A DNA stretch of 30,836 bases from UBA3478 sp036782715 (GCA_036782715.1 DAIPYN010000020.1:1-30836), one strand, 5' to 3'; shown: positions 1 to 8,204, counted from the stretch's first letter. The notes: generated from the sequence alone by a model not told the origin. Program-made: numbers and translations.

Positions 1-31
1 GGGTCAGGGTTTTTCTTGACCCAATTTTTTT
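1..31 (+). terminator. Hairpin with T-run upstream of rplC (terminator or attenuator)
   Basis: GGGTCA at 1-6 pairs perfectly with TGACCC at 17-22 around a 10-base loop, and seven T follow at 25-31. This is the layout of an intrinsic terminator or attenuator. The left arm starts at the first base of the window, so the stem may be longer. It lies about 30 bases before the rplC start, where other bacteria usually have rpsJ reading straight into rplC. Confidence 0.6.
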
Positions 32-60
32 AAAAAAGTATTAATAATTAAATAAATAGT

Positions 61-681
61 ATGTCTGGGTTAATTGGAAAAAAGATCGGCATGACTAGCA
101 TTTTTGACGAGAATGGGAAGAATATTCCTTGTACCGTTATTCAGGCTGGACCATGCGTGGTTACCCAAGTCAGAACCGAAGAGGTTGACGGGTATGATGC
201 ACTTCAACTCGGTTTCGATGACAAGGCAGAAAAACGTGCTTCAAAGGCTGAAATTGGTCATGCCAAAAAAGCGGGTACTTCTCCTAAGAAAAAGCTCATC
301 GAATTCCGATTTTTTGAAAATGGTAAATATGGTATCGGTGATACCATCGATGTAACGCTATTCCAAGAAGGAGAGTTTGTCGATGTTATTGGTACTTCTA
401 AAGGGAAAGGTTTCCAAGGAGTTGTTAAACGTCACGGTTTTGCCGGTGTAGGTCAGTCTACACACGGTCAGCACAACCGTTTACGTGCTCCTGGTTCTAT
501 TGGTGCCGCTTCTTATCCTGCAAGGGTATTCAAAGGAATGCGTATGGCTGGAAGAATGGGTGGTGATCAAGTAACGGTTCAGAACCTACGAGTAGTTAAA
601 GTTCTTCCTGAGAAGAATGTGCTTGTTGTTAAAGGTTGTGTACCTGGTCATAAAAATGCATACGTAACAATCGAGAAGTAA
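61..681 (+). CDS. rplC: 50S ribosomal protein L3
   Basis: Core protein of the large subunit; it binds 23S rRNA early in assembly and sends a loop towards the peptidyl-transferase centre. The 206 residues match the family length (209 in E. coli). The N-terminus (MSGLIGKKIGMTSIFDENGK) and the central GKGFQGVVKRHGF and THGQHNRLRAPGSIG blocks are diagnostic. The glutamine that PrmB methylates in E. coli L3 (in GSIGQNQTPG) is replaced here (GSIGAASYPA), so that modification probably does not occur. The stop codon shares one base with the rplD start, which suggests translational coupling. First gene of the block; a hairpin with T-run lies just upstream. Confidence 0.98.
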   Translation: MSGLIGKKIGMTSIFDENGKNIPCTVIQAGPCVVTQVRTEEVDGYDALQLGFDDKAEKRASKAEIGHAKKAGTSPKKKLIEFRFFENGKYGIGDTIDVTLFQEGEFVDVIGTSKGKGFQGVVKRHGFAGVGQSTHGQHNRLRAPGSIGAASYPARVFKGMRMAGRMGGDQVTVQNLRVVKVLPEKNVLVVKGCVPGHKNAYVTIEK

Positions 682-1310
682 TGAAAGTAGCAGTATTAGA
701 TCGTAACGGAAAAGAAACCGGTCGTAGCGTAGAGCTTTCGAACGATATTTTTGGTTTTGAACCAAATGAGCATGCTATTTATTTAGATGTGAAGCAATAC
801 CTAGCGCATCAGCGTCAGGGTAATCACAAGGCTAAAGAGCGTGCAGAGATTGCTGGTAGTACCAGAAAACTTAAAAAGCAAAAAGGAACGGGTACTGCTC
901 GTGCTGGTTCTATTAAGTCTCCTGTATTTAGAGGAGGTGGTAGAATTTTTGGACCAAGACCTCATGGTTATGACCAAAAATTGAATAAAAACGTTAAGCG
1001 TATTGCACGTAGATCAGCGTTAAGTCTTAAGGCAAAGGAGAATTCATTAATGGTTATTGAGGACCTTGCATTTGATGCCCCAAAGACGAAGGATTTCATC
1101 TCAGTTTTGGAATCACTTGGTATTCAGGCTAAAAAGTCGCTTTTTGTCTTGGCTGACGCTAACAAAAACGTATATTTGTCGTCTCGTAATTTAGAGCAGT
1201 CTAAAGTTGTAACTAGTTCAGAATTAAATACTTACAGTATTATCAATGCTGCAAATGTTGTTCTTTCTGAGAGTGCAATCGAGGCTATTGAAACCAATTT
1301 AAACAAATAA
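681..1310 (+). CDS. rplD: 50S ribosomal protein L4
   Basis: Large-subunit protein whose extended loop lines the peptide exit tunnel. The loop is visible around residues 65-105, with KKQKGTGTARAGSIKSP and GGGRIFGPRPHGY, followed by a globular RNA-binding part. The length of 209 residues is near the usual 201-210. In E. coli, L4 represses its own operon through the leader RNA; whether the hairpin at 1-31 plays such a part here cannot be decided from sequence. The start overlaps the rplC stop by one base, and there is no separate ribosome binding site. Confidence 0.98.
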   Translation: MKVAVLDRNGKETGRSVELSNDIFGFEPNEHAIYLDVKQYLAHQRQGNHKAKERAEIAGSTRKLKKQKGTGTARAGSIKSPVFRGGGRIFGPRPHGYDQKLNKNVKRIARRSALSLKAKENSLMVIEDLAFDAPKTKDFISVLESLGIQAKKSLFVLADANKNVYLSSRNLEQSKVVTSSELNTYSIINAANVVLSESAIEAIETNLNK

Positions 1311-1317
1311 TTGAGGT

Positions 1318-1608
1318 ATGAGTATTCTTATTAAGCCCATTATTACTGAAAAGTTAAGTGCTGAAGGCGAGCTTTTCAATCGTTATGGTTTCTATGTAGA
1401 TCCTAAGGCAAATAAAATCCAGATCAAGGAAGCGGTTGAGTCTACTTACGGTGTTACCGTAGATAAGGTTAGAACTCAAATTTATGCTGCAGAGCGTAAA
1501 ACGCGTTATACTAAAACTGGAATTCAGCACGGTAAGACAAACCTTTTAAAGAAGGCTATTGTTCAGGTTGCTGAAGGTGAAGTAATTGATATTTACAGTA
1601 ATCTATAA
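1318..1608 (+). CDS. rplW: 50S ribosomal protein L23
   Basis: Small large-subunit protein at the tunnel exit and docking point for trigger factor and the signal recognition particle (Ffh is encoded further along this window). Its 96 residues show the L23 fold signature: ILIKPIITEKLS at the start, YGFYVDPKANKIQIKEAVE in the middle, and YGVTVDKVRT. A short GAGG lies four bases before the ATG, one of the few Shine-Dalgarno-like sequences in the cluster. Confidence 0.97.
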   Translation: MSILIKPIITEKLSAEGELFNRYGFYVDPKANKIQIKEAVESTYGVTVDKVRTQIYAAERKTRYTKTGIQHGKTNLLKKAIVQVAEGEVIDIYSNL

Positions 1609-1617
1609 TATACTGAA

Positions 1618-2439
1618 ATGGCTGTTAGAAAATTAAAACCGATTACACCGGGACAACGTTTTAAGGTTGTCAATGGTTTTGATGCGATTACCGCGTCTAA
1701 GCCAGAGAAAAGCCTTTTAGCTCCCCTAAAAAAATCGGGTGGACGTAATTCAGACGGTAAGATGACCGCTTCACACAGAGGTGGGGGTCACAAACGTCGT
1801 TACCGTATTATCGATTTCAAAAGAACGAAAGAGGGTGCTGCTGAAGTACTTTCTATCGAGTACGATCCGAACAGAACTGCTTTTATCGCTTTAGTTCAAT
1901 ATGCTGACGGTGAAAAGCGTTATGTTATCGCTCAAAATGGATTAGAAGTTGGATCTTCAATTCAGGCAGGTGAAGGAGCTACTCCAGATATTGGAAATGC
2001 TCTTAAGTTGAAAGATATTCCTCTAGGTACGATCATCTCTTGTATCGAGCTTCGTCCTGGTCAGGGTGCGGTTATGGCTCGTAGTGCTGGATCTTTCGCT
2101 CAATTAATGGCAAAGGAGGGTAAGTTTGTAACGATCAAATTGCCTTCAGGAGAGACTCGTTTGATTCTTGGAGAATGTATGGCTACTATTGGAGCTATTT
2201 CTAATTCAGATCATCAGTTAATCGTTTCTGGTAAGGCTGGTAGAAGTCGTTGGTTAGGCCGTCGTCCACGTACAAGACCTGTTGTTATGAACCCTGTCGA
2301 TCACCCGATGGGTGGTGGTGAAGGTCGTGCTTCAGGAGGTCACCCAAGATCTAAGAATGGTATTCCTGCTAAAGGTTATAGAACTCGTTCTAAGACTAAG
2401 GATAGCAACAGATATATTGTAGAACGAAGAAAGAAATAA
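1618..2439 (+). CDS. rplB: 50S ribosomal protein L2
   Basis: Primary 23S rRNA-binding protein needed for subunit association and peptidyl transfer. Its 273 residues equal the E. coli length. The AVRKLKPITPGQR start, the SHRGGGHKRRYRIIDFKR block and the C-terminal NPVDHPMGGGEGRASGGHPRSK segment are family hallmarks. The histidine of DHP (residue 229) corresponds to the conserved catalysis-associated His of E. coli L2. The second histidine of DHPHGGG is Met here. Confidence 0.98.
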   Translation: MAVRKLKPITPGQRFKVVNGFDAITASKPEKSLLAPLKKSGGRNSDGKMTASHRGGGHKRRYRIIDFKRTKEGAAEVLSIEYDPNRTAFIALVQYADGEKRYVIAQNGLEVGSSIQAGEGATPDIGNALKLKDIPLGTIISCIELRPGQGAVMARSAGSFAQLMAKEGKFVTIKLPSGETRLILGECMATIGAISNSDHQLIVSGKAGRSRWLGRRPRTRPVVMNPVDHPMGGGEGRASGGHPRSKNGIPAKGYRTRSKTKDSNRYIVERRKK

Positions 2440-2444
2440 GATAG

Positions 2445-2723
2445 ATGGCACGTTCACTAAAAAAAGGTCCTTTTATTCACCATAGCCTTGAAAAGAAAGT
2501 TCAAGCTAATGTTGAATCAGGAAAGACTACAGTTATTAAAACTTGGTCTAGAGCTTCAATGATTTCACCTGATATGGTAGGTCAAACTATTGCGGTTCAT
2601 AATGGAAAGCAATTTGTTCCTGTTTACGTTACTGAGAACATGGTGGGTCACAAACTAGGTGAGTTTTCACCAACCCGTTCGTTCAGAGGTCACGCAGGTG
2701 CTAAAAACAAAGGTAAAAAGTAA
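2445..2723 (+). CDS. rpsS: 30S ribosomal protein S19
   Basis: Small-subunit head protein that forms a complex with S13 and contacts the A-site tRNA region. The 92 residues begin MARSLKKGPFIHHSLEKKV and contain TWSRASMISPDMVGQTIAVHNG and GEFSPTRSFRGH, all typical of S19. It begins five bases after rplB and is followed by rplV after seven bases, so all three are on one transcript. Confidence 0.97.
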   Translation: MARSLKKGPFIHHSLEKKVQANVESGKTTVIKTWSRASMISPDMVGQTIAVHNGKQFVPVYVTENMVGHKLGEFSPTRSFRGHAGAKNKGKK

Positions 2724-2730
2724 TTAAGCT

Positions 2731-3141
2731 ATGGGAGTTCGTAAAAAACAAATGGCTGAGAGAATTAAAGAAGAGCGTAAGCAAGTAGCTTTTGCTCGTC
2801 TGAATGATTTTCCAACCTCACCTAGAAAGATGCGCCTTGTTGCCGACTTAATTCGTGGTAAAGAAATCGAATTAGCTCTAGCTACTTTAAAGTTTAGTAC
2901 TAAGGCGGCTTCTAAGCCACTCGAAAAGCTTCTTTTATCTGCAATTGCAAACTGGGAGGCTAAGAATCAGGATGCTTCTTTAGAAGATGCTTCTTTAATC
3001 GTTAAAGAAATCCGTGTAGACGGTGGAACGATGTTAAAGCGTTTACAGACTGCGCCACAAGGTCGTGCGCACCGTATTCGCAAAAGATCAAATCATGTAA
3101 CCTTAGTATTAGGTTCTAATAATAACGCAGCTAGCAACTAA
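2731..3141 (+). CDS. rplV: 50S ribosomal protein L22
   Basis: Exit-tunnel protein whose beta-hairpin reaches the tunnel constriction with L4. The core runs from about residue 20 (ARLNDFPTSPRKMRLVADLIRGK) to the C-terminal hairpin (RVDGGTMLKRLQTAPQGRAHRIRKRSNHV). At 136 residues it is about 25 longer than E. coli L22 (110) because of a basic, coiled N-terminal extension (MGVRKKQMAERIKEERKQ), a form I know from other Bacteroidota. Confidence 0.96.
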   Translation: MGVRKKQMAERIKEERKQVAFARLNDFPTSPRKMRLVADLIRGKEIELALATLKFSTKAASKPLEKLLLSAIANWEAKNQDASLEDASLIVKEIRVDGGTMLKRLQTAPQGRAHRIRKRSNHVTLVLGSNNNAASN

Positions 3142-3142
3142 T

Positions 3143-3865
3143 ATGGGACAGAAAACTAATCCAATTGGAAATCGCTTAGGTATTATCCGTGGCTGGGAAT
3201 CAAACTGGTACGGTGGTAACGATTACGGGGATAAACTTGCAGAGGATGATAAAATCCGTAAGTATGTAATGGCTCGCTTGTCTAAGGCTAGCGTTTCACG
3301 TGTTATCATTGAGAGAACCCTAAAATTAGTTACAATAACTATAACAACTGCTCGTCCTGGTATTATCATCGGTAAAGGAGGTCAAGAAGTTGATAAATTA
3401 AAAGAAGAGCTTAAGAAGATCACAGACAAGGATGTTCAGATCAACATTCATGAGATCAAACGTCCTGAGCTAGATGCTAATCTAGTTGCCGCTTCTATTG
3501 CCCGTCAAATTGAGAACCGTATCTCTTACCGTAGAGCTATTAAAATGGCTATTGCCTCTGCTATTCGTATGAATGCTGAAGGTATTAAGGTTATGATTTC
3601 GGGTCGTTTGAATGGTGCTGAAATGGCTCGCTCAGAATCATATAAGGAGGGTCGTATTCCTCTATCTACTTTCCGTGCAGATGTAGATTACGCTCTTGAA
3701 GAGGCTCACACTACTTATGGTCGTCTTGGTATCAAGGTTTGGATCATGAAAGGTGAAGTTTATGGAAAGAGAGAGTTATCTCCATTAGTTGGTCTTTCAA
3801 CTAACTCAGGAAGTGGTAAATCATCAAAACAAGATGGTGCTGCAAAGCGTCGTCGTAGAAAGTAA
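3143..3865 (+). CDS. rpsC: 30S ribosomal protein S3
   Basis: Small-subunit protein at the mRNA entry channel. It has the S3 N-terminal domain (MGQKTNPIGNRLGIIRGWES), a KH RNA-binding domain with the GxxG loop in GIIIGKGGQEVDKLKEE (about residues 72-90), and the C-terminal S3 domain (GRLNGAEMARSESYKEGRIPL). The tail after about residue 215 is low-complexity and basic (SGKSSKQDGAAKRRRRK). The start lies one base after the rplV stop. Confidence 0.98.
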   Translation: MGQKTNPIGNRLGIIRGWESNWYGGNDYGDKLAEDDKIRKYVMARLSKASVSRVIIERTLKLVTITITTARPGIIIGKGGQEVDKLKEELKKITDKDVQINIHEIKRPELDANLVAASIARQIENRISYRRAIKMAIASAIRMNAEGIKVMISGRLNGAEMARSESYKEGRIPLSTFRADVDYALEEAHTTYGRLGIKVWIMKGEVYGKRELSPLVGLSTNSGSGKSSKQDGAAKRRRRK

Positions 3866-3885
3866 TATAAAGTAGAAGAAGGATT

Positions 3886-4308
3886 ATGTTACAGCCAAAA
3901 AGAACCAAATTTCGCAAAGCCCAGAAGGGCCGCATGAAAGGAATTTCACAACGTGGCCATCAGCTTTCGAATGGAATGTTTGGTATTAAATCGTTAGACT
4001 CAAAGTTCATTACTTCACGTCAGATTGAGGCAGCTCGTATTGCAGCGACTCGTTACATGAAGCGTCAAGGTCAGCTTTGGATTAAAATTTTCCCAGATAA
4101 ACCTATTACCAAGAAACCTCTAGAGGTACGTATGGGTAAAGGTAAAGGTGCTCCTGAGTATTGGGTAGCAGTTGTTAAACCCGGACGTATAATGTTTGAA
4201 GTTGCAGGTGTTCCTAAGGAGGTAGCAGAAGAGGCATTACGTCTTGCTGCTCAGAAACTACCATGTAGAACTAAATTTATTGTTGCACGTGACTTCGTTG
4301 CAGAATAA
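3886..4308 (+). CDS. rplP: 50S ribosomal protein L16
   Basis: Late-assembling large-subunit protein that organises the tRNA-binding A site. Its 140 residues include MLQPKRTKFRKAQKGRMKG, TSRQIEAARIAATRYMKRQG and the RMGKGKGAPEYWVAVVKPGR loop typical of L16. The loop arginine that YcfD hydroxylates in E. coli L16 has its equivalent in the RMGKGKG segment, but whether it is modified is unknown. The 20-base gap before it contains AGAAGAAGGA ending three bases before the ATG, a better Shine-Dalgarno match than its neighbours have. Confidence 0.97.
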   Translation: MLQPKRTKFRKAQKGRMKGISQRGHQLSNGMFGIKSLDSKFITSRQIEAARIAATRYMKRQGQLWIKIFPDKPITKKPLEVRMGKGKGAPEYWVAVVKPGRIMFEVAGVPKEVAEEALRLAAQKLPCRTKFIVARDFVAE

Positions 4309-4322
4309 AATTGATCGTTGAT

Positions 4323-4514
4323 ATGAAACAGTCGGAAATCATAGAATTATCAGTAGAAGATTTGAAAGCTAAGCTTGCTTCACTGAAAAAGGAGTTGTCA
4401 GATTTATCATTAGGACACTCTGTTTCTCCGTTAGAGAATCCATTAATTCTTCGTTCAACACGTAGAACTATTGCGCGAATCTCTACTGAATTGTCTAAAA
4501 GAGAATTACAATAA
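4323..4514 (+). CDS. rpmC: 50S ribosomal protein L29
   Basis: Small two-helix protein at the tunnel exit beside L23. I place the start at the ATG at 4323, giving 63 residues beginning MKQSEIIELSVEDL, which matches the usual L29 N-terminus. An in-frame TTG at 4311 would add only four residues (MIVD) and lies two bases after the rplP stop. The C-terminal LILRSTRRTIARISTEL helix is typical. Confidence 0.95.
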   Translation: MKQSEIIELSVEDLKAKLASLKKELSDLSLGHSVSPLENPLILRSTRRTIARISTELSKRELQ

Positions 4515-4526
4515 CGGCCTGGCCTT

Positions 4527-4784
4527 ATGGAAAATAGAAACTTAAGAAAAGAAAGAATTGGTGTTGTCACTAGTAACAAAATGGAGAAATCTATTGTTGT
4601 TTCTGAAGTGAAACGTGTTAAGCACCCTATGTACGGTAAGTTCGTACTTAAGACCAAGAAGTATGTAGCGCATGATGAGAAGAACGATTGTAATGAGGGC
4701 GATACAGTAAAGATCATGGAAACTCGACCATTGAGTAAGCGTAAATGCTGGAGATTGGTTGAAATTATTGAACGAGCTAAGTAA
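4527..4784 (+). CDS. rpsQ: 30S ribosomal protein S17
   Basis: OB-fold primary 16S rRNA-binding protein of the small subunit. The 85 residues contain RKERIGVVTSNKMEKSIVV, KHPMYGKFVLKTKKYVAHDE and GDTVKIMETRPLSKRKCWRL, the conserved strands of the family. The 12-base gap from rpmC holds a small G+C-rich GGCCTGGCC, which I cannot assign to a function. Confidence 0.97.
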   Translation: MENRNLRKERIGVVTSNKMEKSIVVSEVKRVKHPMYGKFVLKTKKYVAHDEKNDCNEGDTVKIMETRPLSKRKCWRLVEIIERAK

Positions 4785-4790
4785 TTAGGA

Positions 4791-5159
4791 ATGGTACAAC
4801 AAGAATCAAGATTAAGAGTTGCTGACAACACTGGTGCCAAAGAGGTACTTACTATTCGTGTTTTAGGTGGAACTAAGCGTCGTTATGCTTCGCTTGGAGA
4901 CAAGATTGTAGTTACTGTTAAAGAAGCTACGCCAAACGGGAGCGTAAAAAAAGGTACCGTTTCTAAAGCAGTTGTAGTTCGCACTAAGAAAGAGGTTAGA
5001 CGTCCAGATGGATCGTATATCCGTTTTGATGATAACGCATGTGTTTTATTAAATGCTACTGGAGAAATGAGAGGTACTCGTGTTTTTGGTCCAGTTGCAA
5101 GAGAATTACGTGATCGTCAATTCATGAAGATTGTTTCATTAGCCCCTGAGGTGCTTTAA
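4791..5159 (+). CDS. rplN: 50S ribosomal protein L14
   Basis: Large-subunit interface protein and docking site of the silencing factor RsfS. At 122 residues it equals the nearly invariant family length. Signatures are MVQQESRLRVADNTGAKEV at the start, VKKGTVSKAVVVRTKKEVRR in the middle and GPVARELRDRQFMKIVSLAPEVL at the end. It lies six bases after rpsQ. Confidence 0.98.
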   Translation: MVQQESRLRVADNTGAKEVLTIRVLGGTKRRYASLGDKIVVTVKEATPNGSVKKGTVSKAVVVRTKKEVRRPDGSYIRFDDNACVLLNATGEMRGTRVFGPVARELRDRQFMKIVSLAPEVL

Positions 5160-5171
5160 TCTTACGAAGAA

Positions 5172-5486
5172 ATGATAAAGTTAAAATTAAAAGTAGGAGA
5201 TAAGGTTCAAGTAACCGCTGGAGAACACAAAGGTGCTCAAGGAGCCATTGTTTCTCTAGACAAGGTGAAGAATCGTGCTATTGTTGAAGGTGTAAACTTA
5301 GTTTCTAAGCACCAGAAGCCTAGCTCAAGTAATCCACAAGGAGGTATTGTACAGAAAGAAGCACCTATTCATATTTCGAACCTTTCACTTCTTGATCCTA
5401 AAGATGGATCTCCGACGCGTGTTGGTTATGAAGTGCGTGATGGTAAGAAAGTTCGTGTTTCTAAAAAATCAAACGAAGTATTATAA
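5172..5486 (+). CDS. rplX: 50S ribosomal protein L24
   Basis: Assembly-initiator protein of the large subunit. The KOW RNA-binding motif occupies about residues 4-30 (LKVGDKVQVTAGEHKGAQG). The VEGVNLVSKHQKPSSSNPQGG block and the KVRVSKKSNEVL end are typical of the family. The length is 104 residues, as in E. coli. Confidence 0.97.
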   Translation: MIKLKLKVGDKVQVTAGEHKGAQGAIVSLDKVKNRAIVEGVNLVSKHQKPSSSNPQGGIVQKEAPIHISNLSLLDPKDGSPTRVGYEVRDGKKVRVSKKSNEVL

Positions 5487-5489
5487 GCC

Positions 5490-6041
5490 ATGGAATATAC
5501 TCCAAGATTAAAACAAGAATATTCTGATCGAATCGTTTCTGCGTTGAGCGAACAATTCAATTACAAAAATGTAATGATGGTTCCTAAACTAGAAAAGATT
5601 GTTATTAGTAGAGGTGTAGGTGCTGCTGTCGCTGACAAAAAGTTAGTAGATCAAGCAGTGGAAGAGCTTACGACTATTTCAGGTCAGAAAGCAATTGCTA
5701 CCATTTCTAAGAAAGACGTTGCTTCATTTAAGCTTCGTAAGGGAATGCCTATTGGAGCGAAGGTTACTCTTCGTGGAGAGCGTATGTATGAATTTTTAGA
5801 TCGTTTGATTACTGTTGCACTTCCACGTGTACGAGATTTTCAGGGGATCAAATCTACTGGATTTGATGGTCGTGGTAACTACAATTTAGGGGTTACCGAG
5901 CAAATCATCTTCCCAGAAATGAACATCGATAAAATCAATCGAATTAACGGTATGGATATCACTTTCGTGACAAGTGCCGGAACTGATAACGAGGCTCAAG
6001 CCTTATTAACTGAATTAGGTCTACCGTTTAAAAAGAATTAG
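5490..6041 (+). CDS. rplE: 50S ribosomal protein L5
   Basis: Central-protuberance protein that binds 5S rRNA and contacts S13 across the subunit interface. The 183 residues begin MEYTPRLKQEYSDRIVSALS, followed by VPKLEKIVISRGVGAA and LRGERMYEFLDRLITVALPRVRDF. The end has the EQIIFPEMNIDKINRINGMDI segment. It starts three bases after the rplX stop, and rpsN follows after one base. Confidence 0.98.
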   Translation: MEYTPRLKQEYSDRIVSALSEQFNYKNVMMVPKLEKIVISRGVGAAVADKKLVDQAVEELTTISGQKAIATISKKDVASFKLRKGMPIGAKVTLRGERMYEFLDRLITVALPRVRDFQGIKSTGFDGRGNYNLGVTEQIIFPEMNIDKINRINGMDITFVTSAGTDNEAQALLTELGLPFKKN

Positions 6042-6042
6042 T

Positions 6043-6312
6043 ATGGCTAAAGAATCTATGAAAGCCCGCGAACGCAAAAGGGCAAAGCTGGTTGCAAAGT
6101 ATGCTGCAAAGCGCGAAGCTTTAAAAGCTGCAGGAGATTATGAAGCACTTCAAAAGCTTCCTAAAAATGCTTCTCCAGTAAGAATGCGTAATCGTTGCAA
6201 ATTAACAGGTCGTCCTCGTGGATACATGAGAACTTTTGGTATTTCTCGAGTTACTTTCCGTGAAATGGCTAACCAAGGTTTAATCCCAGGTGTAACTAAA
6301 ACCAGCTGGTAG
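6043..6312 (+). CDS. rpsN: 30S ribosomal protein S14, zinc-independent form
   Basis: Small-subunit head protein. At 89 residues it is the long form without the CxxC-CxxC zinc ribbon: only one cysteine is present, in RMRNRCKLTGRPRGYMRTFG. The C-terminal RVTFREMANQGLIPGVTKTSW block is diagnostic. This is the only S14 gene in the window; whether a zinc-binding paralogue exists elsewhere cannot be seen. Confidence 0.97.
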   Translation: MAKESMKARERKRAKLVAKYAAKREALKAAGDYEALQKLPKNASPVRMRNRCKLTGRPRGYMRTFGISRVTFREMANQGLIPGVTKTSW

Positions 6313-6335
6313 ATATTTATTAAAGAAATTTTAAG

Positions 6336-6734
6336 ATGGTAACAGATCCAATTGCAGATTTTTTAACTCGTATTCGTAATGCGAGCAGTGCTGGACACAG
6401 AGTGGTTGAAATACCTGCTTCAAATGTTAAGAAGGAAATAACTAAGATTCTTTTCGATCAAGGTTATATCCTTAGCTATAAATTTGAAGATACTAGCGCT
6501 CAGGGTTCAATTAAAATTGCCCTTAAGTATGATGCGGCAACTAAAGAGCCGATCATCAGAAAGATTGAAAGAGTGAGTAAGCCAGGTCTACGTAAGTACT
6601 CAGGTAAAGGTGATCTTCCGCGTGTGCTTAATGGACTAGGAATTGCTGTAGTTTCTACCTCTCATGGTGTGATGACTTCTAAGCAAGCTCGTAAGGAAAA
6701 CGTTGGTGGAGAAGTTCTTTGCTACGTATATTAA
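6336..6734 (+). CDS. rpsH: 30S ribosomal protein S8
   Basis: 16S rRNA central-domain binder and, in E. coli, translational repressor of the spc operon through the rplE region. The 132 residues begin MVTDPIADFLTRIRNAS and end STSHGVMTSKQARKENVGGEVLCYVY, both classic S8 blocks. The 23-base gap to rpsN is A+T-rich and shows no strong structure. Confidence 0.97.
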   Translation: MVTDPIADFLTRIRNASSAGHRVVEIPASNVKKEITKILFDQGYILSYKFEDTSAQGSIKIALKYDAATKEPIIRKIERVSKPGLRKYSGKGDLPRVLNGLGIAVVSTSHGVMTSKQARKENVGGEVLCYVY

Positions 6735-6754
6735 AATTGAATAACTGATAGATT

Positions 6755-7297
6755 ATGTCAAGAATAGGAAATAACCCAATCTCGATTCCAGATGGTGTTA
6801 CAGTGACTGTAGCTGACCAAACCATTACGGTTAAAGGTAAGTTAGGTGAGTTAACTCAGGAGTTTGATGCTGTATCCATTGAGGTAGTTGACGGAAGTGT
6901 TTCTGTTAGCCGTCCTTCAGATTCAAAAGATCACCGTGCAAAGCACGGCCTTTACAGATCTCTTGTGAACAATATGATTCAGGGAGTCTCTCAAGGTTGG
7001 ACTAAAGAATTAGAGCTTGTAGGTGTTGGATATCGTGCCAGCAACCAAGGTCAGAAATTAGATTTAGCAATTGGTTTTTCGCACAACATTGTTTTAGACA
7101 TTGCTCCAGAAGTTAAAGTCGAGACTGTTTCTGAAAAAGGAAAGAATCCAATCGTTAAACTAACATCATTCGACAAACAGCTTGTTGGTCAAGTTGCTGC
7201 CAAGATTCGCGGCTTCAGAAAACCAGAGCCTTATAAAGGAAAAGGTATCAAGTTTGTTGGTGAACAAATTAGAAGAAAAGCAGGTAAATCTGCATAA
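6755..7297 (+). CDS. rplF: 50S ribosomal protein L6
   Basis: Two-domain large-subunit protein near the factor-binding site. The 180 residues start MSRIGNNPISIPDGVTV. The first repeat (residues 1-80) holds KGKLGELTQEF. The second carries the signature GVGYRASNQGQKLDLAIGFSH and ends with the basic EPYKGKGIKFVGEQIRRKAGKSA. Length and order are normal. Confidence 0.98.
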   Translation: MSRIGNNPISIPDGVTVTVADQTITVKGKLGELTQEFDAVSIEVVDGSVSVSRPSDSKDHRAKHGLYRSLVNNMIQGVSQGWTKELELVGVGYRASNQGQKLDLAIGFSHNIVLDIAPEVKVETVSEKGKNPIVKLTSFDKQLVGQVAAKIRGFRKPEPYKGKGIKFVGEQIRRKAGKSA

Positions 7298-7309
7298 CCG
7301 TAATATACT

Positions 7310-7663
7310 ATGGGATTAAGTAAACTAGAGAGAAGACAACGTATCCAAAAGCGTATTCGCAAGGTTTCTTTTGGTACTCCAGAGCGTCCTAGATTAGCTG
7401 TTTTTCGCAGTAACAAGGAGATCTATGCTCAAATTATTGACGACCGTAATGGTGTTACTCTTGCAGCAGCATCATCTCGCGATAAGGGAGCTTCAGTAGA
7501 AGGAACCAAAATTGAACAGGCAAGCGCTGTTGGTAAGAGCATTGCAGAGAAGGCCCTTGCGAAAGGTGTTTCAACTGTGGCTTTTGATAGAGGAGGAAAT
7601 TTGTATCACGGGAGAGTTAAATCTTTAGCTGAAGGAGCTAGAGAAGGCGGACTTAAATTCTAA
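7310..7663 (+). CDS. rplR: 50S ribosomal protein L18
   Basis: 5S rRNA-binding protein of the central protuberance, partner of L5. Of its 117 residues the basic N-terminus (KLERRQRIQKRIRKVSFGTPERPRLAVFRSNKEIYAQIID) and the ending VAFDRGGNLYHGRVKSLAEGAREGGLKF are characteristic. It starts 12 bases after rplF; rpsE follows after 8 bases. Confidence 0.97.
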   Translation: MGLSKLERRQRIQKRIRKVSFGTPERPRLAVFRSNKEIYAQIIDDRNGVTLAAASSRDKGASVEGTKIEQASAVGKSIAEKALAKGVSTVAFDRGGNLYHGRVKSLAEGAREGGLKF

Positions 7664-7671
7664 TCACTATT

Positions 7672-8196
7672 ATGTATCAGAACTATAAAAATGTTGAGAT
7701 TGTTAAACCAGGTGGTTTAGAACTAAAGGACCGTCTTGTTGGGGTTCAACGTGTAACTAAAGTAACTAAAGGTGGTCGTGCTTTCGGATTCTCTGCAATC
7801 GTTGTTGTAGGTGATGAAAACGGTGTTGTGGGTCATGGTTTAGGTAAGTCTAAAGATGTTGCAACAGCTATCTCTAAAGCGGTAGAAGATGCAAAGAAGA
7901 ATCTAGTACGTATTCCTCTTACTCACGGTACTGTACCTCATGAACAAAAAGGTAAGTTTGGTGGAGCAAGAGTATATCTTCAGCCTGCTTCACAGGGTAC
8001 CGGGGTTATTGCTGGTGGTGCTGTGCGTGCGGTGTTAGAAGCTGTTGGTGTACATGATGTACTTTCGAAGTCTCAAGGTTCATCTAACCCCCACAACGTA
8101 GTTAAAGCAACTTTTGATGCTTTATTACAACTTCGCGATGCAAAGTCTATTGCTAAGCAGCGTGGAATTAGTTTAGACAAAGTATTTAACGGATAA
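7672..8196 (+). CDS. rpsE: 30S ribosomal protein S5
   Basis: Small-subunit protein at the mRNA entry site; it affects decoding accuracy. The S5 N-terminal double-stranded-RNA-type domain has KDRLVGVQRVTKVTKGGRAF and VVGDENGVVGHGLGKSKDVATAI. The C-terminal domain has GTGVIAGGAVRAVLEAVGVHDVLSKSQGSSNPHNVVKAT. The length of 174 is normal. Confidence 0.98.
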   Translation: MYQNYKNVEIVKPGGLELKDRLVGVQRVTKVTKGGRAFGFSAIVVVGDENGVVGHGLGKSKDVATAISKAVEDAKKNLVRIPLTHGTVPHEQKGKFGGARVYLQPASQGTGVIAGGAVRAVLEAVGVHDVLSKSQGSSNPHNVVKATFDALLQLRDAKSIAKQRGISLDKVFNG

Positions 8197-8204
8197 TTGT
8201 GGTC

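Noticed and set aside
4277..4840. 187-codon open frame on the minus strand across rplP, rpmC, rpsQ and rplN
   Set aside because: It runs antisense to four unmistakable ribosomal protein genes and its translation resembles no protein; it is a shadow frame.
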